Shown here in pieces: positions 1 through 11,355 of a stretch of DNA of 64,000 nucleotides. The position numbers and the translations under genes were made by a program. Source of the stretch: Gordionus sp. m RMFG-2023 (Eukaryota > Nematomorpha > Gordioida > Chordodea > Parachordodidae); contig NC_088776.1 of the NCBI RefSeq assembly GCF_954871325.1, positions 29,250,508 through 29,314,507 on the forward strand, in the 5' to 3' direction. Below the pieces are notes generated by a model, which saw only the letters and a program-made list of their open reading frames with translations, searched no databases and was not told the origin of the DNA. Within the stretch, counting starts at the first letter, position 1; the number at the start of each line of letters is the position of its first letter.

Positions 1-155
1 TATTTTAACCATAGAAATATTGTTTAAGCCAAGAGATTTCGGTAATAGAGGTTTTCTCAACATTTGTGCCATCTATAAGCAAAATCTTCAGGCTTGCGTA
101 ATATTTTTCTATATAAAATATTTAGTTGGCTCAAATAGAGCCGTTTGACAAGACT
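1..155. repeat. Partial copy of palindromic TTAAAC MITE family
   Basis: This stretch matches the inner and right half of the family described at 1801-2036. It shares the words GCCATCT, CAAAATCTT, CTTGCGTAATATTTTTC and a final pyrimidine-poor GAGCCGTTTGACA. The left half is cut off by the window edge. From 155 to 905 there is only AT-rich sequence with some purine-rich GGGGAG tracts (190-360). No exon of the transporter gene was found there, so its next exon probably lies left of the window. Confidence 0.5.
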
Positions 156-905
156 ATAAATTCAAAAGTAAAGGATGGCACTTTTACCGGAAGGGGAGAG
201 TATGACGCAAGTCATTAAAATTGAGGGGGGAGGTGTTGAAGAGATTATGGGCATTAGAATAAAGGGGAGGTGGAAGGGGTAAATTTTCTAATTAGGATCT
301 CCCTTTTTTGCTACTTTATTTGTTAATTTTAATTTCTAAGTAAGGAGGGGAGTAGGAGAGTAATATCGTCACTGGCTTAGAAGATGTAGAAGTGTGTGCC
401 TAAATATATGCGGTATTTATATATAAGAATTATAAAATATATATATAATTGCCAAACTGTAGTTATTGTTGCATAAGTATAAAAAATGTAATAAATGTTT
501 TAATATATAGGTTTTCAGCGCATCTTGAGATACTAAATATCTGGTGCGATTTCTTGTTTTATTATCTAAGTTTAATTAAAAAATTTATTTGCGAATTGAT
601 TTTAAAATGGTCAAATTTTTATAGTTGATTTCTCAAAATAAATTATTTCAAAAAATAGGTTTAGACACTATCGTTTATACTATTTTATTTTGTATTATAT
701 GGATAAAAGTAGTTATCATTATGGGCTATTTTAAATACTAATTTGTTTGATATTTAAACTATTGAGCGTAATTTTTATTAAACTGTAAAATGGTAACGAT
801 ATGGAAGTCAAATATTAAAAATTTCTCCGCCCCATAATAAATTTCGCTTTAAGGTAAAGACATAATCTCTATAATTGTTAAAAACATTCATGAGAAATAA
901 GTAAC

Positions 906-1056
906 CGGTAGTAGCGATAGCGTCGAAGCCTATGAAAGCGTAAAAGCATGTGGCGGCTCCAGTTAAAACACCCGAGAATCCAAATGGAAAAAAACCACCA
1001 ACTCCCAGGTTTTGATTATCTGCTATAGTTCCAGTGGTATTCAGAGAGTCTAAGAG
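906..1056 (-). CDS. Cationic amino acid transporter (SLC7A1-3/CAT-like), exon 6
   Basis: The minus-strand exon reads LLDSLNTTG, then [24 protein letters not shown] and DAIATTG. This is the glycine-rich loop and following membrane segment typical of CAT proteins, where animal members read [14 protein letters not shown] and then FYAFVGFDCIATTG. The acceptor is TTATCAG, and the exon starts in phase 0 to match the end of exon 5. The donor is ACCG|GTTACT, leaving one base of the glycine codon. The next family block (EEV.NP) is not found in 1-905, so the 3' half of the gene is outside the window or lost. Exon GC content is far above that of the surrounding introns. Confidence 0.9.
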
Positions 1057-1336
1057 CTGATAATTAAGTAAGTTAAAATAATCATATTTATATTACTGCC
1101 CCTTACAGAAAGAATCATTCTCACAAGATTTTAAAAGATCCATAAACATTAATTATTTTATAAAAGATTAATTATTTAATAAAAATTGCAGATAAAGAAT
1201 AAATGGAGTCATAATTATATATGAGTAAAAATCACCTTAAATGGGATAGTCATAATTAAATGAGTAAAAATCACCATAAAAAGTATATTATTTATAATAT
1301 AAACAATGCACTAATATTAAATAATGTATAGTTAAC

Positions 1337-1473
1337 CTTAGTGTCGATCTTCCAATAAGAAATGTTGCCTCTGATGACACCAGTGACGATAACGAACAAG
1401 ACTACCAAAATATTGAGCATAGTAAAGATATTATTAAAGCGTGAGGAACTCTTTACACCAATAATCAATATCA
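1337..1473 (-). CDS. Cationic amino acid transporter, exon 5
   Basis: This exon encodes ILIIGVKSSSRFNNIFTML, a hydrophobic stretch NILVVLFVIVTG, and VIRGNISYWKIDTK. It corresponds to the CAT block around GVKESA..N.IFT.IN and the membrane helix leading to VKG...NW. The acceptor is TTCAAG|TG. Its two leading bases join the single A left by exon 4 to make a methionine codon. The donor is CTAAG|GTTAAC in phase 0. Intron 6 toward exon 6 is 280 bp; intron 5 toward exon 4 is about 8.1 kb and full of mobile-element debris. Confidence 0.92.
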
Positions 1474-1800
1474 CTTGAATTTTTTTTAAATATAAATTTA
1501 TTACTTTAAAATTTCAAAACTTGAATAAAACATTAATTTTTTAATTGCTTTTAAGATGACAAAACTCATGATTCTTTTAATTAAAATCAATTTTTTAGAT
1601 ATTACTAAAAACTAGATGCTACTATGATTAAATATTTATATTGATTTTTATTTACCATTTATATTTGAACCAATATCATAAAAATATCAATATTTTCGAT
1701 TTAAAAAAAACTAAATTACTTTAACGAATGCGTAAGTGTATTTTGTTATTTTTATTCTCTAAAAGTTAATCCTATTTAAAATATGCATGTTTATGGGTGA
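1474..1800. other. Start of CAT intron 5, plain AT-rich
   Basis: AT-rich intron sequence directly upstream (gene sense) of exon 5. I see no coding stretch or repeat end here. The whole of intron 5 runs to 9566; the repeats inside it are listed separately. Confidence 0.6.
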
Positions 1801-2036
1801 ATGTAGTGTTGTTAAACAGCTCCATTTAGCCGATAATAAAAGGGTTTAGCCAAAATCTTATTACTTAAGCCTCAGAATTTCGCAAATAAAAGCACAAACC
1901 TTCCTGCCATCTGTGAGCAAAATCAATAAGCTTGAGTGACTCACTTTTGGCTAAAACCTTGAGTTAACCATTTTTAAATATTGGTTAAATCGAGCAGTTT
2001 AAAATACTAACTGATGTGACTCGTTAGATATTTTAA
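1801..2036. mobile_element. Palindromic MITE, TTAAAC family, copy A
   Basis: The element is about 230 bp. It opens with AGTGTTGTTAAACAGCTC and closes with GAGCAGTTTAAAATACTAA, which is the inverted form of the same sequence. The arms continue imperfectly inward, with GGTTTAGCC and GGCTAAAACC, so most of it can fold into a hairpin. Related copies lie at 5222-5446 and 54468-54690, with a partial copy at the left edge. It has no coding capacity. The terminal word and size are those of a non-autonomous DNA transposon; I cannot assign the superfamily. Confidence 0.7.
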
Positions 2037-2205
2037 AATCCTTTTTTAGTTGAGATAATTTAATAAAAAATAGTGTAAAATTTTAGACTATTTTTAAAAG
2101 CATTACAACAAATAAATTATATTTTAGTTCCTTTCAATTTTATTATTATGAAATTATTTATAAAATAAAAAAAATTATATAATTATACACACTATTATAA
2201 AATAA

Positions 2206-2475
2206 GTAGGGATGTGCCCATATTTCATCTTTTCAAAGTTACTGGCCAATAATATAAATTTCCCGATCCTGTGGCGTCTTAATTTTAAATTTAAAAAATA
2301 AGATGTTAAAAATTTAAAAAAAAACATTTTATTTTTGTAAATAAAATAGATATCTATATTTGTTTATTTTTTTAATAATGGATAATAAATAATTAATTAA
2401 CATTCTACTAGTTATTTTTTGAGCATTCTGTTTTATAAGTGTGAGATAGATAATTTATTTTAAAATAATTCTTTG
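2206..2475. mobile_element. Left end of a degraded hAT MITE
   Basis: It opens with TAGGGATGTGCCCATATTTC and then follows the same order of words as the complete element at 26931-27662: a long A/T stretch, TATCTATATTTGTTTAT, TTAATTAACATTCT, then GCATTCTGTTTTATAAGTGTG. No matching right end was found. It is an old, truncated relative of the hAT MITEs in this window. Confidence 0.6.
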
Positions 2476-2548
2476 TTTTATTTTTTACATTAGATAAAAT
2501 TTTCGTGGTATTCATTAACAAAATATGTGTCAATGGCTTCAGACTCTC

Positions 2549-2667
2549 TTATATGGATTTTTTTTTAAATTGGATTCGCCAAGCTTTAATTTTGCATAAT
2601 GTAAAGTTTTATATGGATTTTTTTTAAATTGGATTCGCCAAGTTTTAATTTTGCATAATGTAAAGTT
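2549..2667. repeat. Tandem duplication of a ~59-bp unit
   Basis: Two copies of a unit containing TATATGGATT, AAATTGGATTCGCCAAG and TTTTGCATAATGTAAAGTT stand head to tail with only one or two differences. Sequence between here and 3230 is AT-rich intron with nothing further recognised. Confidence 0.8.
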
Positions 2668-3229
2668 AACTCTATCAAATTTCTAGAGGTGAGTAATCTC
2701 AAGACATAAAACACCACTAATTGATAATAAAAATAATGATAATCTATCACAATTTATTAATATATATATGTTTCGGTGGAAGTTAATTGCATTAAAAAAA
2801 CATTTGAATATAATTTCAATAGGAAAATAATTTTTTTTAGATTGATAAAAACAAATTCACCTTTATTTTGCAATATATATTTATAGTCAATTTATAATAA
2901 ATATGGAACACAAATCATGCATGAGTACAAAAATAAAATTAATTTATAATTATTTTATTAAAATTATGATTGTAATCGAAAATTTGTGAATTCTTCATCT
3001 AAAAAGTAGCATTGGCTTTGCTTAGGTGGCCATTGAACTTCTCGACTTCTGTGCATCTTCATTCACGTTTTTGTTTTTGTCATTAATTTTGTTGTATCGT
3101 TTGCGATTCAAGTTCCTTTTTAGCGCCAACGTTCTAATTGGGAGCAAAATAATCTAAACCTATATTATGCACAGGAAGTTAATTCAGGGTGTTTCGGTCA
3201 TTAAAAGTATAAAGCTGAGATGATTGCAC

Positions 3230-3970
3230 TTTATTATGTTTAGGAACAACCTCTCATGTAGGTAGTAGCCCTCGTTAGGATCCTGGGCCCTAGCAGGTGC
3301 CTAAGCTCTTTAAAAAAAGCCAGGCATGAGAGCTGCGTGGCGATTAATAGTAGGAATGTATAACTAGATGGTAGCAATGGCAAATATTTAGCGAGTTTAT
3401 TTGCCTCACCATTAAAGAATTCCTATTTATATTGGAAGGGGTAAGAGGATCGATCCATAAGAAATCCCAGGTTAGGAATTTCACTCCCTTCCAAGAGATC
3501 ATGATAGAACCATCAGGCTGTTTACCATCGGAAAAAGGCCATTAGACCAAGGGTTGGGATGCCAGCAGATTTCAAGGCCCTGGCAATAGTATCATTGCAT
3601 TCTGAATGTCTAATGAATCTGCCTCTAAAACTGCAGTGACAGAGAATACAGTGGGTATCACCATATCGTAATTGAGTCTAAGACCAATGGCGTGACGTAG
3701 CACATCGTTGCTTAGGAGCTGATCAAGATTTCGCGACGGGAAAGCCTTGAGAAATTGGTAGTCGCTACCTGTGGAAATGAAGAAGAGTGGGTAATGGTCT
3801 TCGGGGCAACGCAGTTGCCAACTAAAGGCCTATCCCAGTCCTTCTATAATGCCAATGAGGGAGGATCGACTAAAGATAGATTTCCAGAGATCAATTTCCT
3901 GCAGAAGCAAGGGGTCAGGTTGCAAGACTTAACGTTGCAACTTTTAAGGATTCATATACTAGGCAAAATA
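3230..3970 (-). mobile_element. Old retroelement fragment (reverse-transcriptase-associated C-terminal part), fossil
   Basis: The minus strand carries scattered segments resembling the region downstream of reverse transcriptase in a widespread invertebrate retroelement group: a DYQFLKAFPS-like start, a ..RFIRHSECNDTIARAL block, then AGIPTLG and a DGK.PDG....W.G...L.WDF block. GC content is clearly higher than in the flanks. The piece is broken, with several interruptions, and looks old. It lies antisense to nothing known and in the same orientation as the CAT gene, inside intron 5. I cannot decide between a LINE-like and another retroelement order, so it is treated as a fossil and no gene is proposed. 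Confidence 0.5.
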
Positions 3971-4169
3971 TTGCTGATATTAACAAAATGACGACCTTGG
4001 AGTATTAGTAAAATCCATGCCATTGCACGTGACAATGAACCAAATATAAAATCTGGTTGCAATCTAAGTAATTAAATTTTATATATGTATACAAACCTTA
4101 TTTAGGTAATCATTCAAATGTTTCTTTCATTTTTGCCCACTCCCTATAATTAGTAGTAAAAGAAGGAGT

Positions 4170-4795
4170 TTTTACATAACGAGCTATTATTGATAAGTTA
4201 TCTCGAGCGAGAAAAATTACTGGTCATTTTAATCATTCATCTATTGCTAACAATGTACTCAAAATTTAAAAGCAATTACACCCATCCATAAACTTATTCA
4301 AGATTTGACACAAGGTGGGATTCAACTTTATATGCTAAAAAGATTCTTGGAGCAAAAAAGATCTTGCTTTTATTTATTGCAGCAATTTTACCCTCGATAT
4401 CTTACCAACAAATGAATGGTTCTTAGCAACAAAAGTAAATCTGGCTCTATTAATTCAATGCAACCTTTAGCATAGTTATTCCATTCATATAATTACTTAA
4501 AAAAGAGGTTGCTAGTCATGTTTAGTTGGATAAAGATATCCAAACTATGAAGGATGCTATGCAAAAAGATCTTAACAAACGTTTTTTCTAAATTTATAAT
4601 GAAAAAAATATACTTCATAGCAACAGTTTTGGATCCCGATTTAAAACAATTTTTTTCAATTCGATCAAATCTTAAAGACAAAAGTATTTCAGAATGGTTT
4701 ATCAGTAACCATTGTGAGAAAATTAATTCATCTAGCCTATAAATGAAACAATTTTTCCCAAAAATTGTTAATTTATATCAGTTTTTATAACGCTT
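4170..4795 (+). pseudogene. Broken hAT (Ac/ZBED-like) transposase fragment
   Basis: Three blocks of the hAT catalytic region can be read in different frames on the plus strand: a GHFNHSSIA block (family: GHFKHS), a ..LIQDLTQGG..LYMLKRFLEQKR block (family: LIQDV.TRWNSTYYMLERLLEQKR), and FIATVLDPDLKQFF (family: ATLLDPRFK..FF). The order and spacing are those of Ac/ZBED transposases. Several stops and frame changes separate the blocks and no ends or target duplication were found, so it is an old relic within CAT intron 5. A related but better preserved copy is at 14946-17003. Confidence 0.7.
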
Positions 4796-4942
4796 TTTGA
4801 AATAAATTAAAAAAATACATAAAATGTTTCGGTTAAAATTGTCTGAATTTTATAGAGTAGGTGGTCTAGACATGCTGTAATACATTTCCGATAAAAACAT
4901 ATTTTTTAAATTAAAAAACGCACTCAGTATATTATATAAATT

Positions 4943-5221
4943 TGAGATTCTGAATCCCCATGGATTCCATATCCCAAATATATAACTGTATAATATTTAT
5001 TATTTTATATTAATAAAAGGAGCCAAATTTAATTTACTCGTAATGTTTTAAAAAATGTAATATTTTATTTAATCACATTCATAGATTCTGAATCCCCATG
5101 GATTCCATATCCCAAATATATAACTGTATAATATTTATTATTTTATATTAATAAAAGGAGCCAAAATTTAATTTACTCGTAATGTTTTAAAAAATGTAAT
5201 ATTTTATTTAATCACATTCAT
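4943..5221. repeat. Tandem duplication of a ~138-bp unit
   Basis: Two nearly identical copies (4945-5082 and 5083-5221) each begin GATTCTGAATCCCCATGG and end with TTTAATCACATTCAT. The same GATTC...CCATATCCC wording reappears at 58985-59085, so the unit belongs to a dispersed repeat. Confidence 0.8.
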
Positions 5222-5446
5222 CTAGTGTTGATAAACGGTTTAATTTCGTCGATTTATAAAATAGGCCAACTCAAGATTTTAGTCAAAAGAAAACTACCAA
5301 AATTTAAAGATTTTGCCCACATATTACAGAAAGTTTAGGATCTATTGGCAAAATTTCGACTTATGTAATTATATTTCGGCTAAGTTATTAATTTAACTGT
5401 TTTTAAAAATAGGACAAATTGAGCATTTTGGCAGCCTTATATTCAT
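5222..5446. mobile_element. Palindromic MITE, TTAAAC family, copy B
   Basis: It starts AGTGTTGATAAACGGTTTAA and ends near CAAATTGAGCATTTTGGC, with the same inner words (TTTTAGTCA, TTTTGCCCACAT, GGCAAAATTTCG) as copies A and C. It is more diverged than the others but keeps the overall palindromic design and length. Confidence 0.6.
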
Positions 5447-5589
5447 TTTAAAACATTGCCCATATTTTTTTTAAATGAAATGATTGACTTTTGAAGAATT
5501 AAAAACATTATACACTTAATCATTCGTGAAAGTTGGTTGGTTTTTTTATTTTAAAATATTGATATTTTCATAGAAGATAAATGGTAGAA

Positions 5590-5800
5590 ACTAATATACT
5601 TGTTTTCCATTCAAAAAAGGAAAAGACCCAAAGGCTTAGGAAAAATTCCGATCAAAAAAGGAAAAGTGTCAATCATAAAAGGAAAAATTTCAAAGGCTAA
5701 GGAAAAAGTTCGAGCAAAAAAAGAAAAGGTCCGAACAAGAGGAAAAGTGTCAATTAAATAATTTCAACAATTCGTTGCCAGAGGATTATACTATTCTATG
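5590..5800. repeat. Left arm of an interrupted inverted repeat, purine-rich
   Basis: This arm has several copies of GGAAAAG-type words (AAAAAGGAAAAGTGTC, CAAAGGCTTAGG) followed by ATTCGTTGCCAGAGGATTATA. The inverted counterpart lies at 8836-9365, where the complementary words occur in mirrored order. The two arms may be the remains of the ends of one ~3.8-kb transposon; the hAT-like fragment at 7560-8200 lies between them. Confidence 0.6.
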
Positions 5801-5989
5801 TCAACTTTCTGAAAAAAATGATTTATTTCACAAAATAGATTTCAGGGGATTCCCAGGATTGAATTGTACTATAAGCTTTTTAGTGTTTTATTAAGGATTA
5901 TAATATTACATATCCATCCAACTAATAGGATTGATAAAACTAAACTAACCATAATGTTCATTTCATCACTAATGAAATTAGCTTAATAT

Positions 5990-6752
5990 TAGGGGTGTAC
6001 CGATATGGCTATTTGGAGGCCGATCCGATATTTCCATTATTAAATTGATATCGGCCGATTACCGATCCGATATCATATCTAATTTTGTATTCTGTAAAGA
6101 TATCAATGGTTTTAATTTTTAATATACTTTATATTAGTATAACATCTATAATTTAACTCTACCATAACTTATGTCATTTAAATATATTATAATGATCAGT
6201 TATAGTTTATATTCAATTCAATTGCAATTCTAAAAGTATATAAAATATTTTTATTGTTAAATCACTTTTATATAATAAGTAATACATTAATCTATATACA
6301 TAATAAGTAATAAACAAATTTATATGAAATTTAAAATAAATATTTATAATAATATTTAACATTTATCGAAGATTTCCTTTTAGAAATACCAAAATTTCCA
6401 ATTTATCAGAGGTCAGCCTGCGGCGATGGTAACTGTCAATATCACCAGCTTCACTAAAAACTGCTGAAGAGATTATCGCACACTTTTATAAACAGAATGC
6501 GCAAAAAAATAACAATATGGCAGAATGTTTATTAATTAATTATTATTATTAAAAAAATATACATAAAATGGATTTCGATTTTTTTATAAAAATAAATGAT
6601 CTTAGATTAACATTTTTAAAAATTTTACATTTTATTTTTGTTAAAGAGGCCAATTTATATCGGATCAGAAAATTTTATAATATAAGCCGATAACTGATAT
6701 TTTAAAATGGGTGAAATATCGCGATCCGATAAAAAGTATCAGTATATCCCTA
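5990..6752 (-). mobile_element. Non-autonomous hAT MITE with terminal inverted repeats
   Basis: The ends are TAGGGGTGTACCGATA and TATCAGTATATCCCTA, inverted copies of each other, followed inward by CCGATCCGATA-type subterminal repeats. The flanking octamers are CTTAATAT and CTTAATAA, a slightly decayed 8-bp target duplication as expected for hAT. In the minus orientation, about 6370-6490 still encodes traces of the C-terminal hAT dimerisation block (..LTSDKLEILVFLKGNL). It is thus an internally deleted derivative; the sister copy is at 26931-27662. It sits inside the inverted-repeat element of 5590-9365. Confidence 0.85.
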
Positions 6753-7559
6753 CTTAATAAATTTAGGAATATAAAAAAGGATAAATAGACTCAAGTCAAT
6801 GCTCCAGGATTTATTAGAATTATGTTTTATCTTTAATAAAAAAAAATTAAAAAATTTTTTACATTTTAAATTCTTCAAACATTATGCTACATTTATGTCA
6901 TATAATTATAATAATTAACATTTGAAATTATCAGTTAAAATTTCTTTTTGGAGACATATTTAAGAAAAAATGCTAATTTTACATGGATATAGGATAATAA
7001 AACATGAATTTTGAATTTGAAATATTATTTTAATACATTTTTATTATCTCCAGGACATAAGCATTTACGAATTTTTTGCAATTTAAATAGATTAGTGCTG
7101 TAAAGTGTTACTAACGGCGTCACCTTTTCAAAAAAAACGCCATTATAACCTTCTTCTAGAGGTAACGAGTTTTTTTTCTAAGTAACGATAAGGCAAAATA
7201 CTTCAAATTTTTCTTAAAAAATATGGAAAAAACATATTTTCTTGTATTATAATATTGCTTTTATTTATTTTTTCAATTTTATAAATAATTTAAGCCTAGT
7301 TTTTAATTTATATCAACCAGATTCCTTGATTTTTATTTAAATTTTCAGTCAAGATTGTTATTCTAATTAATATTGAATCAATAAATATAGGTAAATTTAT
7401 ATTCTTATTTATATTATAATTTATTTTATAAAGAATATTATGTCTATTGTACATTTTCTTCAAATGAAGATGAGTTAAGCCTGCCTTGGTTCCAATATGA
7501 AACATTTTTTACACCAATAAAGAATAAGGATACAAATGTTACACTTTGTAAGAGTAAAT

Positions 7560-8200
7560 TATGTCCCAACAAAAATTGTATCCTCAATTTTGGAATAAAC
7601 TTGGCATCCTCCAAACTGTGAAGCCATTTTTAAGGAAAAACTGGGATAACTGATTAAACTGTTTATAACAAGATGGAACTCTTTCTATAACTCTGTGAAA
7701 TTAATAATTCTACTTAAAGAGAATGGCTATAAATTTAACGAATCTTGTGATAAATCCAAATTAAAGATTTTCAGATAGTGACAAGTCGTTCATTGATGAA
7801 TATTGTATGACTATATATATGATTTTATAGGTTGTGGAACCTGTTACTATAGCTCTTTCAATTTTAAAGAAAGAAAAAATGCATTTGGGAAATGTCACTT
7901 CCAAGATAACTAATGTAATATTTAAAAAATGGCTTTGAATAATTTCATTTTGTAAGCCACTTATGCAATCCTGCAAGACAAATATAAAAAGTATATATTT
8001 TGATAATATTTTATTTCAATTAATATATTACCAGCAATAATTCACCCGCTATTTAAATCAGATTGGCCAGCGGCAGAAGGAAGCTAGAGCTTATTTCCTG
8101 TTTAAGAAAAGATTTTGACAAAATAAAGGCAAATTTCATTCTTAAAAAAACATACATACAGATTATTTTCTAATAAAGATTTTAAAAAATTGGGTGAGGA
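7560..8200 (+). pseudogene. Broken hAT transposase fragment
   Basis: Blocks visible on the plus strand, in more than one frame, are LIKLFITRWNSFYNSV (family: .PTRWNSTYDSL), SFIDEYCM followed by VVEPVTIALSILKKEKMHLG (family: EY..VM.P.A.ALDILQGE....G), a ..ITNVI.. block (family: LLPTI..L) and an IHPLFKSDW block (family: HP.FK..W). This is the order of the RNase-H-like second half of hAT transposases. The reading frame is broken repeatedly. No target duplication is visible. It may have been the internal gene of the element whose ends are at 5590-5800 and 8836-9365. 8200-8835 is AT-rich with nothing recognised. Confidence 0.6.
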
Positions 8201-8835
8201 TCTAATGAAGATTCTTTTGACGATGAACTAAGCTTTTTTCAAAATAAAGGTTATTCTTTAATTTTAAATAAATTCCTCCAATAAAATATTTTATTTATCC
8301 AATGTAATACAACCCACCCATCCTCTGCGCCTCTTGAACGGTTTAGCACAGCGAAAGATGTGTTGAGTATTAAGCACTCTTGTTTATCTGATCCAAATTT
8401 TTAAAATCAATTGTTGTTAAAAATAAATAAAAAATTATTACAAAAATATCTTATCTTATAATATATTATTTATAAATTATATATAAAGATAATTATTTTA
8501 AAAAAATATCTTATTAATTATATATTATTTTTTGCATAATGTTATTTATAATATATACATGAAAAAAATATTTTTTTTTTTTATATAATATTTAATTTTT
8601 TACAGTAACGCGTTTCTTACTAAAATTTAAAAATTTTATTCTATGTCCACATCTAGAAAAATTTTGCAATTTTCTGGAAAACTATATTTGCGTTATATAT
8701 GAAAATTGGTTCATATATTATTTTGTATGTGATCTTTAGAATAAAAAAAAACCAAATTTCTAACTCCTACCGTTATGAAAATATGAAGACTATTTTTTAA
8801 AAACGCTCACCTTAAAAGCTGTAAAATATGGGTGG

Positions 8836-9365
8836 AGAAAGGATAGTATAATCCTTAGGCGACGAATTGAAGAGAAATAATTTGATATGCAAAAAATATT
8901 AGTAAAAAAATTTCGATTGACAAAGAAAAATAAAAATTAAGTGAAATAAAAAATGAGAAAAAAATTATAAAAAGTTAGAAAAATTGTAGAAAAGAAAAAG
9001 GAATCGTTAAAAATAACATAAAAATAGAGAAGTGAAGAAAAATAACAGGGAAAATAAATATTATTCTTAAAGCTAAAAAAGAATGATAATGAGAAGAAAA
9101 AAAAATTAAGAAAGAATGATAATGAGAAGAAAAAAAAATTAAGAAAGAATGATAATGAGAAGAGAAAAAAATAAGAAAGATTTTTTAGAAAAAATTAAAA
9201 ATGAATCGACACTTTTCGTTTTTTGATCGGATTTTTCCTAAGCCTTTGAGATTTTTATGATTGGACCTTTTCCTTTTTTGTTTGATACTTTTCCTTTTTT
9301 GATAAGACTCTTTCCTGTGTTTGGTAATTCTCCTTTTTGGATTGGATACTTTTCCTTTTTTCGGA
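8836..9365. repeat. Right arm of interrupted inverted repeat plus a local tandem repeat
   Basis: 8836-8885 mirrors the TATAATCC...GACGAATT part of the left arm, and 9200-9365 mirrors its GGAAAAG-rich part as CTTTTCC words (GATACTTTTCCTTTTTT, CCTAAGCCTTTGAGA). Between the two parts, 9078-9178 holds about three copies of a ~35-bp purine-rich unit (AAGAATGATAATGAGAAG plus an A run) that has no partner on the left, so it arose after the arms separated. Confidence 0.55.
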
Positions 9366-9566
9366 TAGGAAATCCTGTAAATATAGGATCGGTTTTATAG
9401 TAATATCAAATCGATAAAGAATTTGTGGATTGGCATTGCCTTACATATAGTAAGATATAATAAAATGAGGGATAATATAAAACTGATTTAAATCGTAATT
9501 TTTATTAAGATTTAATGTCAATTATTAAAGTATAAGAAATTTTCTGTTAAATTTATATATCATTAC

Positions 9567-9722
9567 TGGTAGAAAAAATGGTGATCCCTAAAGCTAAAAA
9601 GTCAGGATACTCTGACAATTGAGGTATATTAAGAGGAACTAATTTGATCATTGCTTCTGATATTCTATTGTAGGCTAGTCCATCTAAAGTAGCGCTCCAA
9701 GCTCTAGCTACACTTGCAGCGC
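9567..9722 (-). CDS. Cationic amino acid transporter, exon 4
   Basis: It encodes AASVARAWSATLDGL, ...PLNIPQLSEYPDFLA and LGITIFST. This is the very characteristic SSVARAWSATFDELIG segment of CAT transporters followed by the ..NPD..A...I.. helix start. The acceptor is GTAATAG|GC; the two bases complete the glycine begun by exon 3. The donor is CTACCA|GTAATG, leaving one base that exon 5 completes. All junction phases agree with the neighbouring exons. Confidence 0.93.
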
Positions 9723-9909
9723 CTATTACCAAAATAAAATTATAATTTAACTATTTCTATAGTGTTAAATGTAATGAAAGAAAATACAAAACAAATATTG
9801 TTTAAAGGAATATTATTATAAATGACAATTAATATTACATTTACTACATTGTACTTTAAATAAAATTTATAAAATTTTCCATGATAGATGGATATTAATA
9901 ATTACTTAC

Positions 9910-10038
9910 CAATCATATATTCAAGTATAAGAGTCCAACCAATAATAAAAGCCCATATTTCTCCCACAGTTACGTAACTATAAACGTAAGCCGAACCCGT
10001 TTTGGGTACTCTTGAGCCGAATTCGGCATAGCATAAAC
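9910..10038 (-). CDS. Cationic amino acid transporter, exon 3
   Basis: It encodes [34 protein letters not shown] and TLILEYMIG, almost word for word the CAT block [43 protein letters not shown], which forms membrane helices 2-3. The acceptor is TTTTGTCAG and the donor is the strong GGTAAGT. The flanking introns are short (87 bp and 187 bp), in contrast to the transposon-filled introns 1 and 5. Confidence 0.95.
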
Positions 10039-10125
10039 CTGACAAAATAAAAATTAAAGAAATGTATTAGCTAATATATTAACCAACTACTTTTTCATGA
10101 AATTTTTAATATTCAAAAATATAAC

Positions 10126-10245
10126 CTGCGAAAACAGATGCTATCGCCGCGATGAGAAAGGAAAATATGACAGCAGGCCCTGCTACCGTTTTGGCCACTT
10201 GACCAGCAACCACGTATATACCCGCACCTAAAGTGCTGCCTATTC
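10126..10245 (-). CDS. Cationic amino acid transporter, exon 2
   Basis: It encodes [36 protein letters not shown] and [13 protein letters not shown] is the glycine-rich unwound part of membrane helix 1 that binds the amino acid backbone in the APC superfamily; [14 protein letters not shown] is the next conserved CAT helix. The acceptor is TAAACAG|GA and completes the glycine begun in exon 1. The donor is CGCAG|GTTATA. Family knowledge: such proteins carry arginine, lysine and ornithine across the plasma membrane. Confidence 0.95.
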
Positions 10246-10715
10246 CTGTTTATAAACAAAAAATATATGATGAATTCAATCTTCTATCAAAGAAAAAAAA
10301 AATTAATAAAATATTTCCTTTTTATTATAGTAAAAAATTAAAACATTCTTCAAAATTAAAAAAAAGTGAAATCATAGATAAATTATAATGACTAATCTAG
10401 TTTATAAATCAGTTTTTTTCCTATCAAAGATTGATCTTTTACATCATATTATTCGATACGTGTTCAATTCATTCTTTTCATAGTCTAAATAAAATGTTTA
10501 GAATTTTCGAGTATGGAGTGTTGAGGTTTTCCCACTATATTTATTGTTTTATTATGCCTATGAATTAATACTGTTAATGGATAATGATCTTATTTTGATT
10601 TTAATTACATCTATATATATATATATATACAATTTTAAAATAAGATAATTTTTTGAAATGATTTTTAGATAAATAATTTCGAATACATTTGATCAAATGA
10701 AAAGTTGGTTAAGAA
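10246..10715. other. CAT intron 1, left part before the hAT insertion
   Basis: AT-rich intron sequence with a short (TA)n run at 10614-10630. Intron 1 as a whole spans 10246-25169, close to 15 kb, and is the landing site of all elements between 10716 and 25135. Confidence 0.7.
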
Positions 10716-11355
10716 TAGGGCTGTGCCGATATTAAATATCGGATCGGTCCCGATATTTGGCGTTTTTCAAAAATATCGGATCGGCCCGATACCTGTAAAA
10801 AACCCGATCCGATCCGATCCTTTTACTAAAAATGCAATTCTTATAAAACTTTTGAGTAATGAAACTTTGAATTATTATTTTTTAATAAAAAAAATTTTTT
10901 TTAAATATTTAAAAAAAAAATAAATTTTTCCGAGTTTCTATTTTACATTAATAATATTTTATAAATATTTTTTTTTAAACAATGCAAATGTTGGTTAGGG
11001 TACCTTTTCAGGGGCAATTATTTTTGTTATTTTTTTATGTTATTTTTTAATGTTATTTTTTATTTTTTTTATGCGATTTTTTGTTATTTTTTTATGCGAT
11101 TTTTTTTTATGTAATTTTTTTATGAAAGCTATTGTTTTTATGTTATTTTTTTATTTAAGATATTTTAAAATAATTTTTTCTAAAATTTAAAATTCGTACA
11201 ATTATTTAAAGGAAGTGATGGGGGCAAATAAGGGGGAAAGATTTTTGGTAAACGAAACTTTCCATTTTTAATTTTTTTTTTGGTATAAATCTTTTTTTGG
11301 TTCCCTTTTTTTTAGTTCCAATATATATTATATAATTCCTTCCATTTTTTTTTAA

